From Streptococcus salivarius (GTDB lineage Bacteria > Bacillota > Bacilli > Lactobacillales > Streptococcaceae): a stretch of DNA of 64,000 nucleotides. The notes beneath the pieces are model-generated. The model was not told the DNA's origin. It was given only the letters and a program-made list of their open reading frames with translations, and did no database searches. Below, piece after piece: positions 9,258-17,333 of this stretch. The position numbers and the translations under genes were made by a program. The stretch spans positions 754,501-818,500 of the forward strand of contig NZ_CP018187.1 in the NCBI RefSeq assembly GCF_009738225.1. Direction: 5' to 3'. Every line of letters starts with the position of its first letter. Positions within the stretch are counted from its first letter, which is position 1.

Positions 9258-10565
9258 ATGAAAAAGAAAAATTATGTTAGTAAAGCCGTGATGCTTGGCG
9301 CTTTACTAGCACCTATTGGGATGCCTACGGTATCTGTGTTAGCAGATAGCTTTTATCAAAATCAAACGAGTGCTCACGCTGCTGATATTACAAACTGGAT
9401 TGCCAGCACACCTGAACAAATTACAAATAATTTGACAACTCAGAATATCAATCCACAGCAGTTAGATGGTCAACAGTACGTGATTCAATGGGGAGATACC
9501 TTGTGGGGAATCTCTCAAGCGACTGGAATTTCTATTGAAAAATTAGCCTACGATAATAATATTCAGAATATTGATCTTATCTTTGCAGGTGATGTCCTCA
9601 TCTTGAAACGTGATGGTGATGTTCCAGCAGGTTACCATGTGACTGGTAATGGTTACCGTTGTGCACATTCTAAGATTGTTATCAACAACTACTACGGTGA
9701 TAACAACCGAGTGATTATCAATAATAGCACTTTTGTCTCTGATGACCATTCTAAGAATACAGTGATTTACGCTCCAGATAATTCTGACAATAGCGTTTCA
9801 TTCTCAAATAATACGACTAATAATAATAACGATAAAGACAAAGATACTAAAGAGTCTAAAGATAGCAAGGACTCATCTTCGTCATCATCAGAATCTAAAG
9901 ATGCTTCATCAAGTTCAACAAGTGGATCATCATCTTCTGCATCAAGCTCAACAGCAAGCAGTAGTGAAAGTAAAGCAAGTACAGAAAGTTCTAAGGAAAA
10001 AGAATTGACTGATGATGCTTTCCAAGACAAGGTTCAAAGTGAATTCGAACAAGTATATCAACAAAAACGCTCAGGTAGTCCTGCATGGACTTTCTTCTTA
10101 CATGCAGATGATAAGAATGGTAAAAATGTTGAATATAAGAAGGACACTGAAAGCACAGCTCTTTACCTACAAGGTGAAACACCTAAGTCTAAAGACATTG
10201 TAGATGGACCTAAAGATGGTGCCAAAACGGAAGCCAATGCCAAAGCTCTCGCTCAAAAGATTTACGATGCTCTTAACAGTGATAGTAAGATGTCAGATCT
10301 TATTAAAGCAAAATATGCTCAAATTCAGGTAAGTTATAAAGGTGATAAGTGGGCTTTCAATGTTGATGTTTACAAGGAAAAAGAAAGTTCATCATCAAGC
10401 ACTGAAAAATCATCTGAATCTAAGGCTTCATCAAGTGATGATTCTCAAACAGAAACACGCATGAGTTCAAGCTCATCAAGCCTTGAACGCTCATCATCAA
10501 GTTCTTCAAGCCACACTGAAACAGACTCAGAGGCAACTTTCTCTGACCTAACTGGTGACGAATAG
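9258..10565 (+). CDS. Secreted LysM-domain surface protein with Ser-rich region
   Basis: A 435-residue exported protein. A signal peptide covers residues 1-29 (cut likely near VLA-DS). A LysM peptidoglycan-binding domain spans about residues 73-117 (YVIQWGDTLWGISQATGIS to LIFAGDVLIL). A region rich in Asn and then Ser/Lys/Asp follows (about 150-250), then a folded alpha/beta part of about 120 residues and a second Ser-rich tail. There is no LPXTG, so wall retention would rely on LysM. It resembles the SAG1386/EF1546-type LysM surface proteins of streptococci and enterococci; exact function is unknown. AAGGAGG supports the start. The next gene begins 13 bases after the stop, suggesting co-transcription. 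Confidence 0.85.
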   Translation: MKKKNYVSKAVMLGALLAPIGMPTVSVLADSFYQNQTSAHAADITNWIASTPEQITNNLTTQNINPQQLDGQQYVIQWGDTLWGISQATGISIEKLAYDNNIQNIDLIFAGDVLILKRDGDVPAGYHVTGNGYRCAHSKIVINNYYGDNNRVIINNSTFVSDDHSKNTVIYAPDNSDNSVSFSNNTTNNNNDKDKDTKESKDSKDSSSSSSESKDASSSSTSGSSSSASSSTASSSESKASTESSKEKELTDDAFQDKVQSEFEQVYQQKRSGSPAWTFFLHADDKNGKNVEYKKDTESTALYLQGETPKSKDIVDGPKDGAKTEANAKALAQKIYDALNSDSKMSDLIKAKYAQIQVSYKGDKWAFNVDVYKEKESSSSSTEKSSESKASSSDDSQTETRMSSSSSSLERSSSSSSSHTETDSEATFSDLTGDE

Positions 10566-10578
10566 AGAGGGGCAAGAC

Positions 10579-11058
10579 ATGTCAAAGAGAAATATCATTA
10601 TTAGTGTTGTTCTTGCTTGTCTCTTGGTTACGGGAGCTGGATTTGGTGCTTTTTATTACTGGGGAACACACCATTTAGATAGTGTTGTACCTGGTAAGGT
10701 TTACCAATACTCAAGTACTCTAAACGGTGAGGTCAATAATCGTGTCATGTATGTAGCCTTCCAAGAAGGTGGGAACAAGGCGCTTGTGAGTCAAGATCGT
10801 ACGACAGTGGTTAATGCTGCTAAGAGTCAGACTGATTTTGACAAGGCCTATAATGACCAAACAGCTAAGTGGGAATACAGTGTGACAAAAACAACATTGA
10901 CTCTTGGTAAAAAAGAGGATGATCAATTGTCACAATGGCAGTACAACAAGGTCTTTGCTTATGGCGACCACTTCACATCAAAAGATTTCTATTACCAGAT
11001 TGCCAAAGGTGGTCAGGGTGAAGTCAAACAAAAAATGACCTTCAAAGAAATTAAATAA
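10579..11058 (+). CDS. Membrane-anchored hypothetical protein
   Basis: A 159-residue protein with one N-terminal transmembrane segment (about residues 6-28, VVLACLLVTGAGFGAFYYWG) and an extracellular domain of short beta strands. There is no lipobox cysteine. I do not recognise the domain. ATG 10579 is chosen because GAGAGGGG lies about 8 bases upstream. It directly follows the LysM gene and is followed by a terminator, so the pair probably forms a two-gene envelope operon. Confidence 0.65.
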   Translation: MSKRNIIISVVLACLLVTGAGFGAFYYWGTHHLDSVVPGKVYQYSSTLNGEVNNRVMYVAFQEGGNKALVSQDRTTVVNAAKSQTDFDKAYNDQTAKWEYSVTKTTLTLGKKEDDQLSQWQYNKVFAYGDHFTSKDFYYQIAKGGQGEVKQKMTFKEIK

Positions 11059-11083
11059 GCGTCTAAATATGACAAGATGCATT

Positions 11084-11115
11084 AGGTTTGGGACAAAATG
11101 TTCCAAACCTTTTTC
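11084..11115 (+). terminator. Terminator of the LysM operon
   Basis: AGGTTTGG / CCAAACCT stem with an 11-base loop, then TTTTT. Confidence 0.75.
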
Positions 11116-11159
11116 TATCTTCAAAACACGAATAATTTTTTCTTAAGTGGGGTCGAAAA

Positions 11160-11188
11160 TTGAAAAGAAAGGGTAAAAACGGTATAAT
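11160..11188 (+). promoter_or_regulatory. Strong promoter of a structured leader
   Basis: TTGAAA (11160-11165), exactly 17 bases, and TATAAT (11183-11188). Transcription should start near 11195, about 180 bases before the next start codon. Confidence 0.7.
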
Positions 11189-11191
11189 AAG

Positions 11192-11340
11192 ACTGTTTGG
11201 GCAATTGCATCTTAGTTAAAAAACAGACGAGTAAGATTGCCCTAGACAGTTGACTAAAAGCTTACTTTTGCAAGACTGAAGATAAACTTAGGAGCTGACT
11301 CATGTAGTAGTTTAGTTGTTAGTTTCCTAATTTATTTAAG
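11192..11340 (+). ncRNA. Structured 5' leader or small RNA (candidate)
   Basis: Two long imperfect stem-loops lie between a consensus promoter and the HAD gene. The first pairs ACTGT, GGGCAAT and CTTA (11192-11214) with TAAG, ATTGCCC and ACAGT (11232-11250). The second pairs TTAGGA-CTGAC with GTTAG-TCCTAA (about 11288-11332, including G-U pairs). No terminator T-run follows, so this reads better as a structured leader than a terminated sRNA. It does not match a riboswitch class that I recognise. Confidence 0.4.
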
Positions 11341-11377
11341 TCTCTGACAAGAGAATGATATAAGAAAGAACGGACAG

Positions 11378-12280
11378 ATGATTACTTCTATTGTTTTTGA
11401 CGTTGACGATACTATTTATGACCAACAGGCACCTTATCGTATTGCCATGGAAAAATGCTTCCCTGACTTTGATATGAGCCACATGAATCAAGCCTACATT
11501 CGTTTCCGCCACTATTCTGATGTTGGTTTTCCACGTGTAATGGCCGGTGAGTGGACAACTGAGTATTTCCGTTTTTGGCGCTGTAAAGAGACACTTTTGG
11601 AGTTTGGCTACCGTGAAATTGATGAAGAAACGGGTAACCATTTCCAAGAGGTTTACGAGCATGAGTTGGAAAATATCACCATGCTTGATGAGATGCGCAT
11701 GACCCTTGATTTCCTCAAGGAAAAAAATGTTCCTATGGGTATTATTACCAATGGACCAACAGAGCACCAACTTAAGAAGGTCAAAAAGTTGGGACTTTAT
11801 GATTATGTGGACCCTAAGCGTGTCATCGTCAGTCAGGCGACAGGTTTCCAAAAGCCTGAGAAGGAAATCTTCAACCTCGCTGCTGAGCAATTTGATATGA
11901 ATCCATCGACGACGCTCTACGTTGGAGATTCTTATGACAATGATGTCATGGGTGCCTTCAATGGTGGCTGGCATTCTATGTGGTTTAACCACCGTGGACG
12001 TAGCCTCAAACCAGGTACTAAGCCAGTCTTCGACTTGGAAATCGACAATTTTGAGCAACTCTTTGGAGCGGTAAAAGTCCTTTTCGATCTTCCAAATAAC
12101 AAATATATCTTTGATATCAATGATAATGAAAATCCAGTCCTTCAACTAGGTATCAATAATGGTCTTATGATGGCGGCTGAACGTCTTCTTGAGAGCAATA
12201 TGAGTATTGATAAAGTGGTTATCCTTCTTCGTTTGAATGCGAACCAGGAAAAAATCCTTCGTATGAAATATGGAAGATAA
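11378..12280 (+). CDS. HAD-family hydrolase (YjjG-like nucleotidase type)
   Basis: A 300-residue protein whose first 230 residues form a HAD phosphatase. Motif I is FDVDDTIYD (residues 7-15), motif II is IITNGP, and motif III/IV is KPEKEIF then VGDSYDNDVMG. The cap lies between motifs I and II. This arrangement is typical of pyrimidine nucleotidase and related phosphatases. The last 60 residues (after about 240) are an extra helical extension of unknown role. The gene has an unusually long, structured leader and a weak ribosome site. It is closed by a short terminator. Confidence 0.8.
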   Translation: MITSIVFDVDDTIYDQQAPYRIAMEKCFPDFDMSHMNQAYIRFRHYSDVGFPRVMAGEWTTEYFRFWRCKETLLEFGYREIDEETGNHFQEVYEHELENITMLDEMRMTLDFLKEKNVPMGIITNGPTEHQLKKVKKLGLYDYVDPKRVIVSQATGFQKPEKEIFNLAAEQFDMNPSTTLYVGDSYDNDVMGAFNGGWHSMWFNHRGRSLKPGTKPVFDLEIDNFEQLFGAVKVLFDLPNNKYIFDINDNENPVLQLGINNGLMMAAERLLESNMSIDKVVILLRLNANQEKILRMKYGR

Positions 12281-12285
12281 TAGAG

Positions 12286-12306
12286 CGGCCTCGTATGGCC
12301 GTTTTA
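12286..12306 (+). terminator. Terminator after the HAD gene
   Basis: CGGCC / GGCCG stem with a 6-base loop, followed by TTTTATT. Confidence 0.65.
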
Positions 12307-12337
12307 TTGTCTAGAACGTGAGATAAGGAGTTTGAAA

Positions 12338-12757
12338 ATGGTAGAAATCAACAACTTAAAACATGATATTGAAGCACTAAGTGCTGAGCGTGATGCATTG
12401 AGAAAAGAGGTAGAAGCACTCGAAGCTAAACGTGACGATCTCTTTGAAGGTGTTAGAGATGCAGAGCAGATGAAGTGCCTTGCCTGGGATTCCTATAATG
12501 CATTATCAGACCACCTTAATGCAGAAGAAAAGCAAAGAGAGTTTGCTAACAACTATTGGGAACATGTCCATAGAACTGTCAAAATAGATATGGAATTTGT
12601 TTTGAGTCGTGGTCTTCGTTTTAAGCGTTTATTGTCTGAAGGACAGTATGATCTTGTCTTACAGGAACTAGATGTTTTCGAAAAGGAATTAGATGATTTG
12701 GCTCGAGGATTTGGTGTTGAATTAGACCGTTTGCCAGAGGAACCGAGTTGGAAATAA
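12338..12757 (+). CDS. Coiled-coil hypothetical protein
   Basis: A 139-residue soluble protein. Residues 1-45 form a heptad-rich coiled coil (DIEALSAERDALRKEVEALE) and the rest is mostly helical and acidic. I do not recognise a family. AAGGAG at 12325-12330 places the start at the ATG 8 bases downstream rather than the in-frame TTG. It is flanked by terminators on both sides and probably stands alone, although read-through from the HAD gene is possible. Confidence 0.6.
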   Translation: MVEINNLKHDIEALSAERDALRKEVEALEAKRDDLFEGVRDAEQMKCLAWDSYNALSDHLNAEEKQREFANNYWEHVHRTVKIDMEFVLSRGLRFKRLLSEGQYDLVLQELDVFEKELDDLARGFGVELDRLPEEPSWK

Positions 12758-12766
12758 TGAAAGTGA

Positions 12767-12798
12767 AGCTCTTAAAGTAATAGATTTAGGGGCTTTTT
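12767..12798 (+). terminator. Terminator of the coiled-coil gene
   Basis: AGCTCTTAAA / TTTAGGGGCT (G-U pairs) followed by TTTTT. Confidence 0.6.
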
Positions 12799-12805
12799 GA
12801 CTGCT

Positions 12806-12834
12806 AAAAAGCGACCCTTGTTCAGGATCGCTTG
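12806..12834 (-). terminator. Terminator of the histidine phosphatase operon
   Basis: AAGCGA / TCGCTT arms with additional CC/GG pairing. A-rich sequence on the left gives a U-run on the minus strand. Confidence 0.6.
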
Positions 12835-12856
12835 TCTTATGAAGTCAGTCGCTGAT

Positions 12857-13495
12857 TTAGCTGATCTTGTTTTGTTCATCCATATAGGACGTATCATTCC
12901 AACATTTAAGAGTGAAGTGCTCGAAATCATTGGTTTCGAGAATAGTGACAGAAGCATTGTCAAGACCTCCTGCCTTACGAAGAAGACCAGGTTCAAAACC
13001 AAGGAGGGTACGGATAGAAGCCGTTAAGTTAGCTCCGTGACCAACGATGAGGACATTTTTAGCATCACTATCTTTAAGTGTTTTAATAAATTCGGCCACA
13101 CGTTTGGTTGTCTGGTAGACAGACTCAGCTTGGAAGTCATTAGCACGGAAGTTGGCTAGGTTATGACGGAAGGCATCCATTTCTTTTGGATAGATGGCCT
13201 GAACGAGTGCAATTTTTTGCCCTTCCAGTTTACCAAGTTGCCATTCACGCAGAGCTTTAGTGTAGGTAACTTTAGCTTTAGGCTTTTGAGACTCCATGAT
13301 GAGTTCAGTGGTTTTTTTAGCACGTGGTAGGTCACTTGAGAAGATTAAGTCAAAATGTGTGTCACTGAGATAGTGACCTAACTCTCGTACTTGTTCGATA
13401 GATTCTTTAAGCAAAGGCGAGTCTCCCTTGGCGCCTTGAAGTCGGCCTTCCAAGTTCCACTCAGTTTTACCGTGACGTACAAAATACAGTTTCAT
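12857..13495 (-). CDS. Histidine phosphatase superfamily protein (GpmB-like)
   Basis: A 212-residue protein starting KLYFVRHGKTEWNLEGRLQG, the RHG catalytic motif of the histidine phosphatase/phosphoglycerate mutase superfamily (H9). A second catalytic His lies in VLIVGHGANL and an Arg in FSSDLPRAKKT. The size suits broad-specificity phosphatases rather than the glycolytic mutase, so the substrate is not predicted. It starts 2 bases after the stop of the ybaK-like gene, so the two are co-transcribed. Confidence 0.85.
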   Translation of the reverse strand: MKLYFVRHGKTEWNLEGRLQGAKGDSPLLKESIEQVRELGHYLSDTHFDLIFSSDLPRAKKTTELIMESQKPKAKVTYTKALREWQLGKLEGQKIALVQAIYPKEMDAFRHNLANFRANDFQAESVYQTTKRVAEFIKTLKDSDAKNVLIVGHGANLTASIRTLLGFEPGLLRKAGGLDNASVTILETNDFEHFTLKCWNDTSYMDEQNKIS

Positions 13496-13497
13496 GA

Positions 13498-13971
13498 TTA
13501 CTCCTTAATATCAGCAAATTCAGCATTAACAAAATCAGCAAGATTTTGACTATTGATACGGATAGAACGCCCAATTTCTCCCGCTGAGACAATAAGGAAG
13601 CCAGCTTCTTGGGCGGATTGATCGATATAAATAGGGAAATTGTGCTTTTGGCGAATTCCCACTGGGTTGTTAGCTCCGTGAACATAGCCAGTTGTTTTTT
13701 GGAGATCCTTTTGTGGAATCATTTGAACCTTCTTGTTCCCTGAAATTTTAGCTAATTTCTTTTCAGACAGGTGTTCGGTGATAGGGACGATGCCGATGAC
13801 TGGTCCTGTCTTATCTCCCTTAAGGGCAAGGGTTTTATAAATGCTCTCACGCGCCACATCTTCTGGAAGCTCCCCTTCTAAACCATTGAAGGATAAGCTA
13901 TCATGGTCAATATTAGCTTTATCAAGAATTTGGTCAACCAAGGTCTTCTTGACTTTGCCTTTCTTAGCCAT
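13498..13971 (-). CDS. YbaK/EbsC aminoacyl-tRNA deacylase
   Basis: A 157-residue single-domain protein of the YbaK/EbsC family, which hydrolyses mis-acylated tRNA (typically Cys-tRNA-Pro). Visible features are the K-rich start, GPVIGIVPI, KKVQMIPQKDLQKTTGYVHGA, and NPVGIRQKHNFPIYID leading to the conserved Asp/Gly region SAGEIGRSIRI. ATG 13971 is preferred because AAGGAG is 8-9 bases upstream; ATG 13977 is too close. It heads a two-gene unit with the histidine phosphatase. Confidence 0.87.
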   Translation of the reverse strand: MAKKGKVKKTLVDQILDKANIDHDSLSFNGLEGELPEDVARESIYKTLALKGDKTGPVIGIVPITEHLSEKKLAKISGNKKVQMIPQKDLQKTTGYVHGANNPVGIRQKHNFPIYIDQSAQEAGFLIVSAGEIGRSIRINSQNLADFVNAEFADIKE

Positions 13972-14058
13972 TGTCATATCTCCTTTTAAAGTTATACATT
14001 TCTACCATCCATTATAACACATTCATCCGAGCACGCCTAAGCCAATTTGACAAGAAGA

Positions 14059-14087
14059 AAACCAGTGCCTTAGACACTGGTTTTTAC
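14059..14087 (-). terminator. Terminator of the GH25 gene
   Basis: ACCAGTG / CACTGGT stem with a 7-base loop and A-rich left flank. It lies at the 3' end of the minus-strand gene, just past the stop codon. Confidence 0.7.
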
Positions 14088-14995
14088 TGACTACTAGATG
14101 AACTTGTCGAAGTAGTCTTCTTATTTTTAGTTGGTTTTTGCTTAATCCTACCAAAGAGTTTTTCAAAGGTTTTACGTTTGTTTTTCTCAGGATTGATTTG
14201 GTTAAGATCTAGGATATTATCGAAACCAGGCAGGCTTCCTTGTGACGTATACTGGTGAAGGTCATAGTCGATTTCAGTATTTGGTAGAGCCTCATAATAA
14301 CCAGAATCGGTACCGTAGGCTGGAATCCAAACAGCATCAAAGTTTTTAGTTGAAACTTCTTGCTCAAGCATGAAATAAGCACCAATATAGAGACCAACGT
14401 TTTCAGCTCCTAGACGTTTGAGCTCAGCGAGAAAGGCTTGGACACCTTGCTCCATGTTGGACATGGTTTCTTCTTCAACGTCGATCCAGTAATAAGTAGG
14501 TTTGTATGGAGAAGCATTTTTGTAGAAAATACGAGCTTCTTCCTTCATCTCTTTAACAGAAGTACCTTGAGCGTAGGAATAGACGGCAACTGGAACGTCA
14601 CGTTTTTTGAGTTCTTTGATATGTGTTTTAAAAGATTTGTCGACCCCATTCGAACTAGCGGCATTGCTATCCTTACTAATCTGTGATCCACCGAAGACGC
14701 GGATAATAGCACCAGAAATATGATTTGACAAGACATCGTAATCGATATCCTGAGGTAGTTGCCACCCCGAAAGGTCGATAATGGGATTGAGTATCAGCTC
14801 CTCGTCAGAACTGCTAGATGTACTACTGGTTGTTGTTTTTGGTGTAGTAGCATAAGGAAGAGCAGATTTCACGTTTTGGAGATGCGCCTGCTGTTTGGAC
14901 GTATTGTGAATATTTGCAATAACTAATGCTAATCCTAAAAGAGCTAGAACCACGTAAACAACGATCGGTTTTATTCTTTTTCTCATTACTCCCAT
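14084..14995 (-). CDS. Membrane-anchored GH25 lysozyme-family protein
   Basis: A 303-residue protein with an N-terminal membrane anchor (about residues 10-28), a Ser/Thr-rich linker (50-64) and a GH25 domain (70-265). The domain begins IDLSGWQLP with D74 and has the DVEEE strand (D172, E174), where GH25 muramidases carry their catalytic acids. A Lys-rich and Ser-rich tail ends the protein. It should cleave peptidoglycan N-acetylmuramic bonds outside the membrane. Two in-frame ATGs (14995, 14986) are possible starts. It is monocistronic. Confidence 0.85.
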   Translation of the reverse strand: MGVMRKRIKPIVVYVVLALLGLALVIANIHNTSKQQAHLQNVKSALPYATTPKTTTSSTSSSSDEELILNPIIDLSGWQLPQDIDYDVLSNHISGAIIRVFGGSQISKDSNAASSNGVDKSFKTHIKELKKRDVPVAVYSYAQGTSVKEMKEEARIFYKNASPYKPTYYWIDVEEETMSNMEQGVQAFLAELKRLGAENVGLYIGAYFMLEQEVSTKNFDAVWIPAYGTDSGYYEALPNTEIDYDLHQYTSQGSLPGFDNILDLNQINPEKNKRKTFEKLFGRIKQKPTKNKKTTSTSSSSSQ

Positions 14996-15176
14996 TCTAC
15001 CTTAAATAGCGCAAAAATGCAAAATAGAGTGTTTGTAAATTCTGTGAGAGATATTAAAGTGACTGATGTTCAAAAAGCCTTTGTAGTGCTGACTTAGGCA
15101 CATTTTATGAATAAGGGTGTTTTGAGCTAGTCTTGAATTAAGTGAATTTTTCATTTATTAAAGCAAAAAATTTAGC

Positions 15177-15566
15177 TTAAAAGTCAGTTTCCTCCTTGAA
15201 ACTAGCGCCACTAGTGGCATCCGACCAGGCTACAAGAGCTTGAGCAGAGTTATCTAGATAGGTTTTGAGAGGCTGCTTCAAATCATAGATGGTCTCCCAA
15301 AATCCCAAGACATTTCCATCTTTGTCTATAGCAGCTTGGTAGGTTTGAATGAGGACTTGATCAAAACTGTCTGTTGGAATCTGATAACTTCTTTCTTTGG
15401 TAGGAGAGGCTAGCACTTCAGACATGATCCAATCAGGCAGATTTTCAGACTCACGGGGGAAGAAACTACCGTCAGCGCCACCATTGTCATAGAGAAAGTT
15501 TCCTTGGGCATCATAGGCTGCTAATTTATAGGGCAGGTGATTCAGTAGTGTTTTTAAATCATTCAT
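15177..15566 (-). CDS. PAS-like domain protein (hypothetical)
   Basis: A 129-residue soluble protein with a PAS-like pattern: LPYKLAAYDAQGNFLYDNG near the start, then IDKDGNVLGFWETIYDL, typical of PAS strands flanking a ligand pocket. The ligand is unknown. An upstream in-frame TTG at 15620 is possible, but it would run into an inverted repeat that looks like an operator, so the internal ATG is preferred. No strong ribosome site is visible for either. It is divergent from the Cof hydrolase. Confidence 0.55.
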   Translation of the reverse strand: MNDLKTLLNHLPYKLAAYDAQGNFLYDNGGADGSFFPRESENLPDWIMSEVLASPTKERSYQIPTDSFDQVLIQTYQAAIDKDGNVLGFWETIYDLKQPLKTYLDNSAQALVAWSDATSGASFKEETDF

Positions 15567-15619
15567 ACTTTCATCATAGCTTCTTTCATGCAAAATGGCA
15601 ATGCATTGGATTGGAGACA

Positions 15620-15659
15620 ATACTATCGTAGGATAGTATCAGTTTGTCCAAGGATAGTA
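15620..15659. promoter_or_regulatory. Operator-like repeats between two divergent genes
   Basis: ATACTATC (15620-15627) and GATAGTAT (15632-15639) form an 8-4-8 perfect inverted repeat. A further GGATAGTA (15652-15659) repeats the half-site. A TATAAT -10 for the downstream hydrolase lies at about 15686. The regulator is unknown. Confidence 0.45.
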
Positions 15660-15717
15660 GTATCTCTTGTAGCATTATCAGGGTATAATAAAGTAAAAGA
15701 AGACTCGAGGTGAAAAC

Positions 15718-16560
15718 ATGTCAAAACTTATTTTTCTAGATGTTGATGGGACCTTGGTGGATTATCATAACCGCATTCCAGAATCAGCAGTAAAGGCTAT
15801 TCGTCAGGCCCGTGAAAAGGGCCATCTGGTCTATGTTTGTACTGGTCGTAGCAAGGCAGAAATGCAGCCAGAATTATGGGAAATTGGCTTGGATGGGATG
15901 ATTGGTGGTAATGGCTCTTATGTGGAGCATCATGGACAGGTCCTTATGCATGAGCTGATTTCTAAGGAAGATGCGGCTAAGATTGTGGATTGGTTGACCC
16001 AACGTCATCTAGCTTTTTATCTTGAGAGCAATAATGGTCTATTTGCTAGTCCGGATTTTCGGGAGCGGGCACGTGAGACACTTAAGACTTACGCTATTCA
16101 AAAGGGGCAGTCAGAAGAGTCTGTCGCTGGTAAGGAACCAGAAGATTTTCTTCATGGCCTTCAGTATGGTGGGGAACTCTACCGTGATGACCTAAACAAG
16201 GTCAGTTTCGTTTTAGAATCCTATCAGGACCATCTAGATTCAAAAGAAGCTTTTCCACAGCTTGAAGCCCATACTTGGGGAGGGCGAGGTGAAACGGCCC
16301 TATTTGGTGATCTAGGTGTTAAGGATATTAACAAGGCCCATGCCATCGATGTCCTTTTGGAATATTTGGGGGCTGAGCGTTCGAACACCATTGCTTTTGG
16401 TGATGCCAAGATTGATATCCCTATGTTGGAATACTGTGAGGTTGGGGTTGCCATGGGAAATGGTGGGCCGGAAATCTTAGCTATGGCAGACCTAATCACA
16501 GACGATGTTGAAGCTGATGGTCTCTATAAGGCTTTTGATAAATTAGGCTTGTTGAAATAG
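15718..16560 (+). CDS. Cof-type HAD-IIB hydrolase
   Basis: A 280-residue Cof-family phosphatase. Motif I is FLDVDGTLVDY (residues 5-15), motif II is VCTGRS, and motif IV is AFGDAKIDIPMLEY, with a large type IIB cap between. Relatives dephosphorylate sugar phosphates, nucleotides or FMN, and the substrate cannot be read from the sequence. GAGGTG precedes the ATG. A terminator shared with the convergent gene follows. Confidence 0.88.
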   Translation: MSKLIFLDVDGTLVDYHNRIPESAVKAIRQAREKGHLVYVCTGRSKAEMQPELWEIGLDGMIGGNGSYVEHHGQVLMHELISKEDAAKIVDWLTQRHLAFYLESNNGLFASPDFRERARETLKTYAIQKGQSEESVAGKEPEDFLHGLQYGGELYRDDLNKVSFVLESYQDHLDSKEAFPQLEAHTWGGRGETALFGDLGVKDINKAHAIDVLLEYLGAERSNTIAFGDAKIDIPMLEYCEVGVAMGNGGPEILAMADLITDDVEADGLYKAFDKLGLLK

Positions 16561-16564
16561 AAAA

Positions 16565-16593
16565 AACTGAGTTCCTTTTGGGGCTCAGTTTGT
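16565..16593. terminator. Bidirectional terminator
   Basis: AACTGAG / CTCAGTT with further pairing in the loop, flanked by A-run and T-rich sequence, between convergent genes. Confidence 0.7.
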
Positions 16594-16596
16594 GTT

Positions 16597-17223
16597 TTAT
16601 GCTGGTTTACGACCGATAAATTTTTTCAAGAGGTATAAGAGATAGCCAACAGCGATATACCCGGCACTGATGACTAGGACATTTACCAAGACCTTGTTCC
16701 AGCCAAATTTATTGACATTGATAAAGAAGTAGGCGAAGGGGCTATCTTTGGCACCTGGGATTGGGAGTTTTAGAACCAAGCCATTTAGAAGGGCAAAGGC
16801 AAAGTAAGACAGAGGGACCACTGACCAGTAAATTGGTTCACGGAGACGGTAGGCTTTCTTAGCATCGAAAATGAGGGTATCAAGCACCAATCCCCAAGGG
16901 ACAATATAGTGAACCAAGAAATTGCGGAGGGTCCAGAATTTCTCAGGTTCTGTAATAGGAGCCAAGAGGATGTGATAGATGACTCCAGTGATGAGGATGG
17001 CCATGGTTACGCCACCCTTGTAACGCAAGAGTTTTGTGTTAGTTGTCGCATCCCCTTTTTTGAAGTCATAGATGATAAAGAAAATCAAACTAGAAAAGAC
17101 GAGGATATTGGACAAAACGGTGTAGTAGAGCAACATGCCCCAACCATCATCATGGATTTGGATAGAGACTCCTACCAATCCACAAAGAGCTAGTAAAATA
17201 CGGTAAAATCGTGAAATAGTCAT
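16597..17223 (-). CDS. Pr6Pr-family six-helix membrane protein
   Basis: A 208-residue protein with six hydrophobic segments. The motif RNFLVHYIVPWGLVLDTLIF, followed by PIYWSVVPLSYF, is typical of the Pr6Pr (FAR-17a/AIG1-like) membrane family of streptococci and lactobacilli. The function is unknown. It is monocistronic, on the opposite strand to its neighbours. Confidence 0.75.
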   Translation of the reverse strand: MTISRFYRILLALCGLVGVSIQIHDDGWGMLLYYTVLSNILVFSSLIFFIIYDFKKGDATTNTKLLRYKGGVTMAILITGVIYHILLAPITEPEKFWTLRNFLVHYIVPWGLVLDTLIFDAKKAYRLREPIYWSVVPLSYFAFALLNGLVLKLPIPGAKDSPFAYFFINVNKFGWNKVLVNVLVISAGYIAVGYLLYLLKKFIGRKPA

Positions 17224-17333
17224 AAGCTTCCTTTTCCTAATAAATAATCTCCCTTATCATATCACATTTTTCACTAACAATTTTTTGAAAATTCTAGTAA
17301 AATCAAAGTAAGAAAGACTTCAAGGAGATTACT

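Noticed and set aside
11336..12145. Open frame of 269 codons opposite the HAD hydrolase
   Set aside because: The plus-strand HAD motifs are clear and this antisense frame shows no family features.
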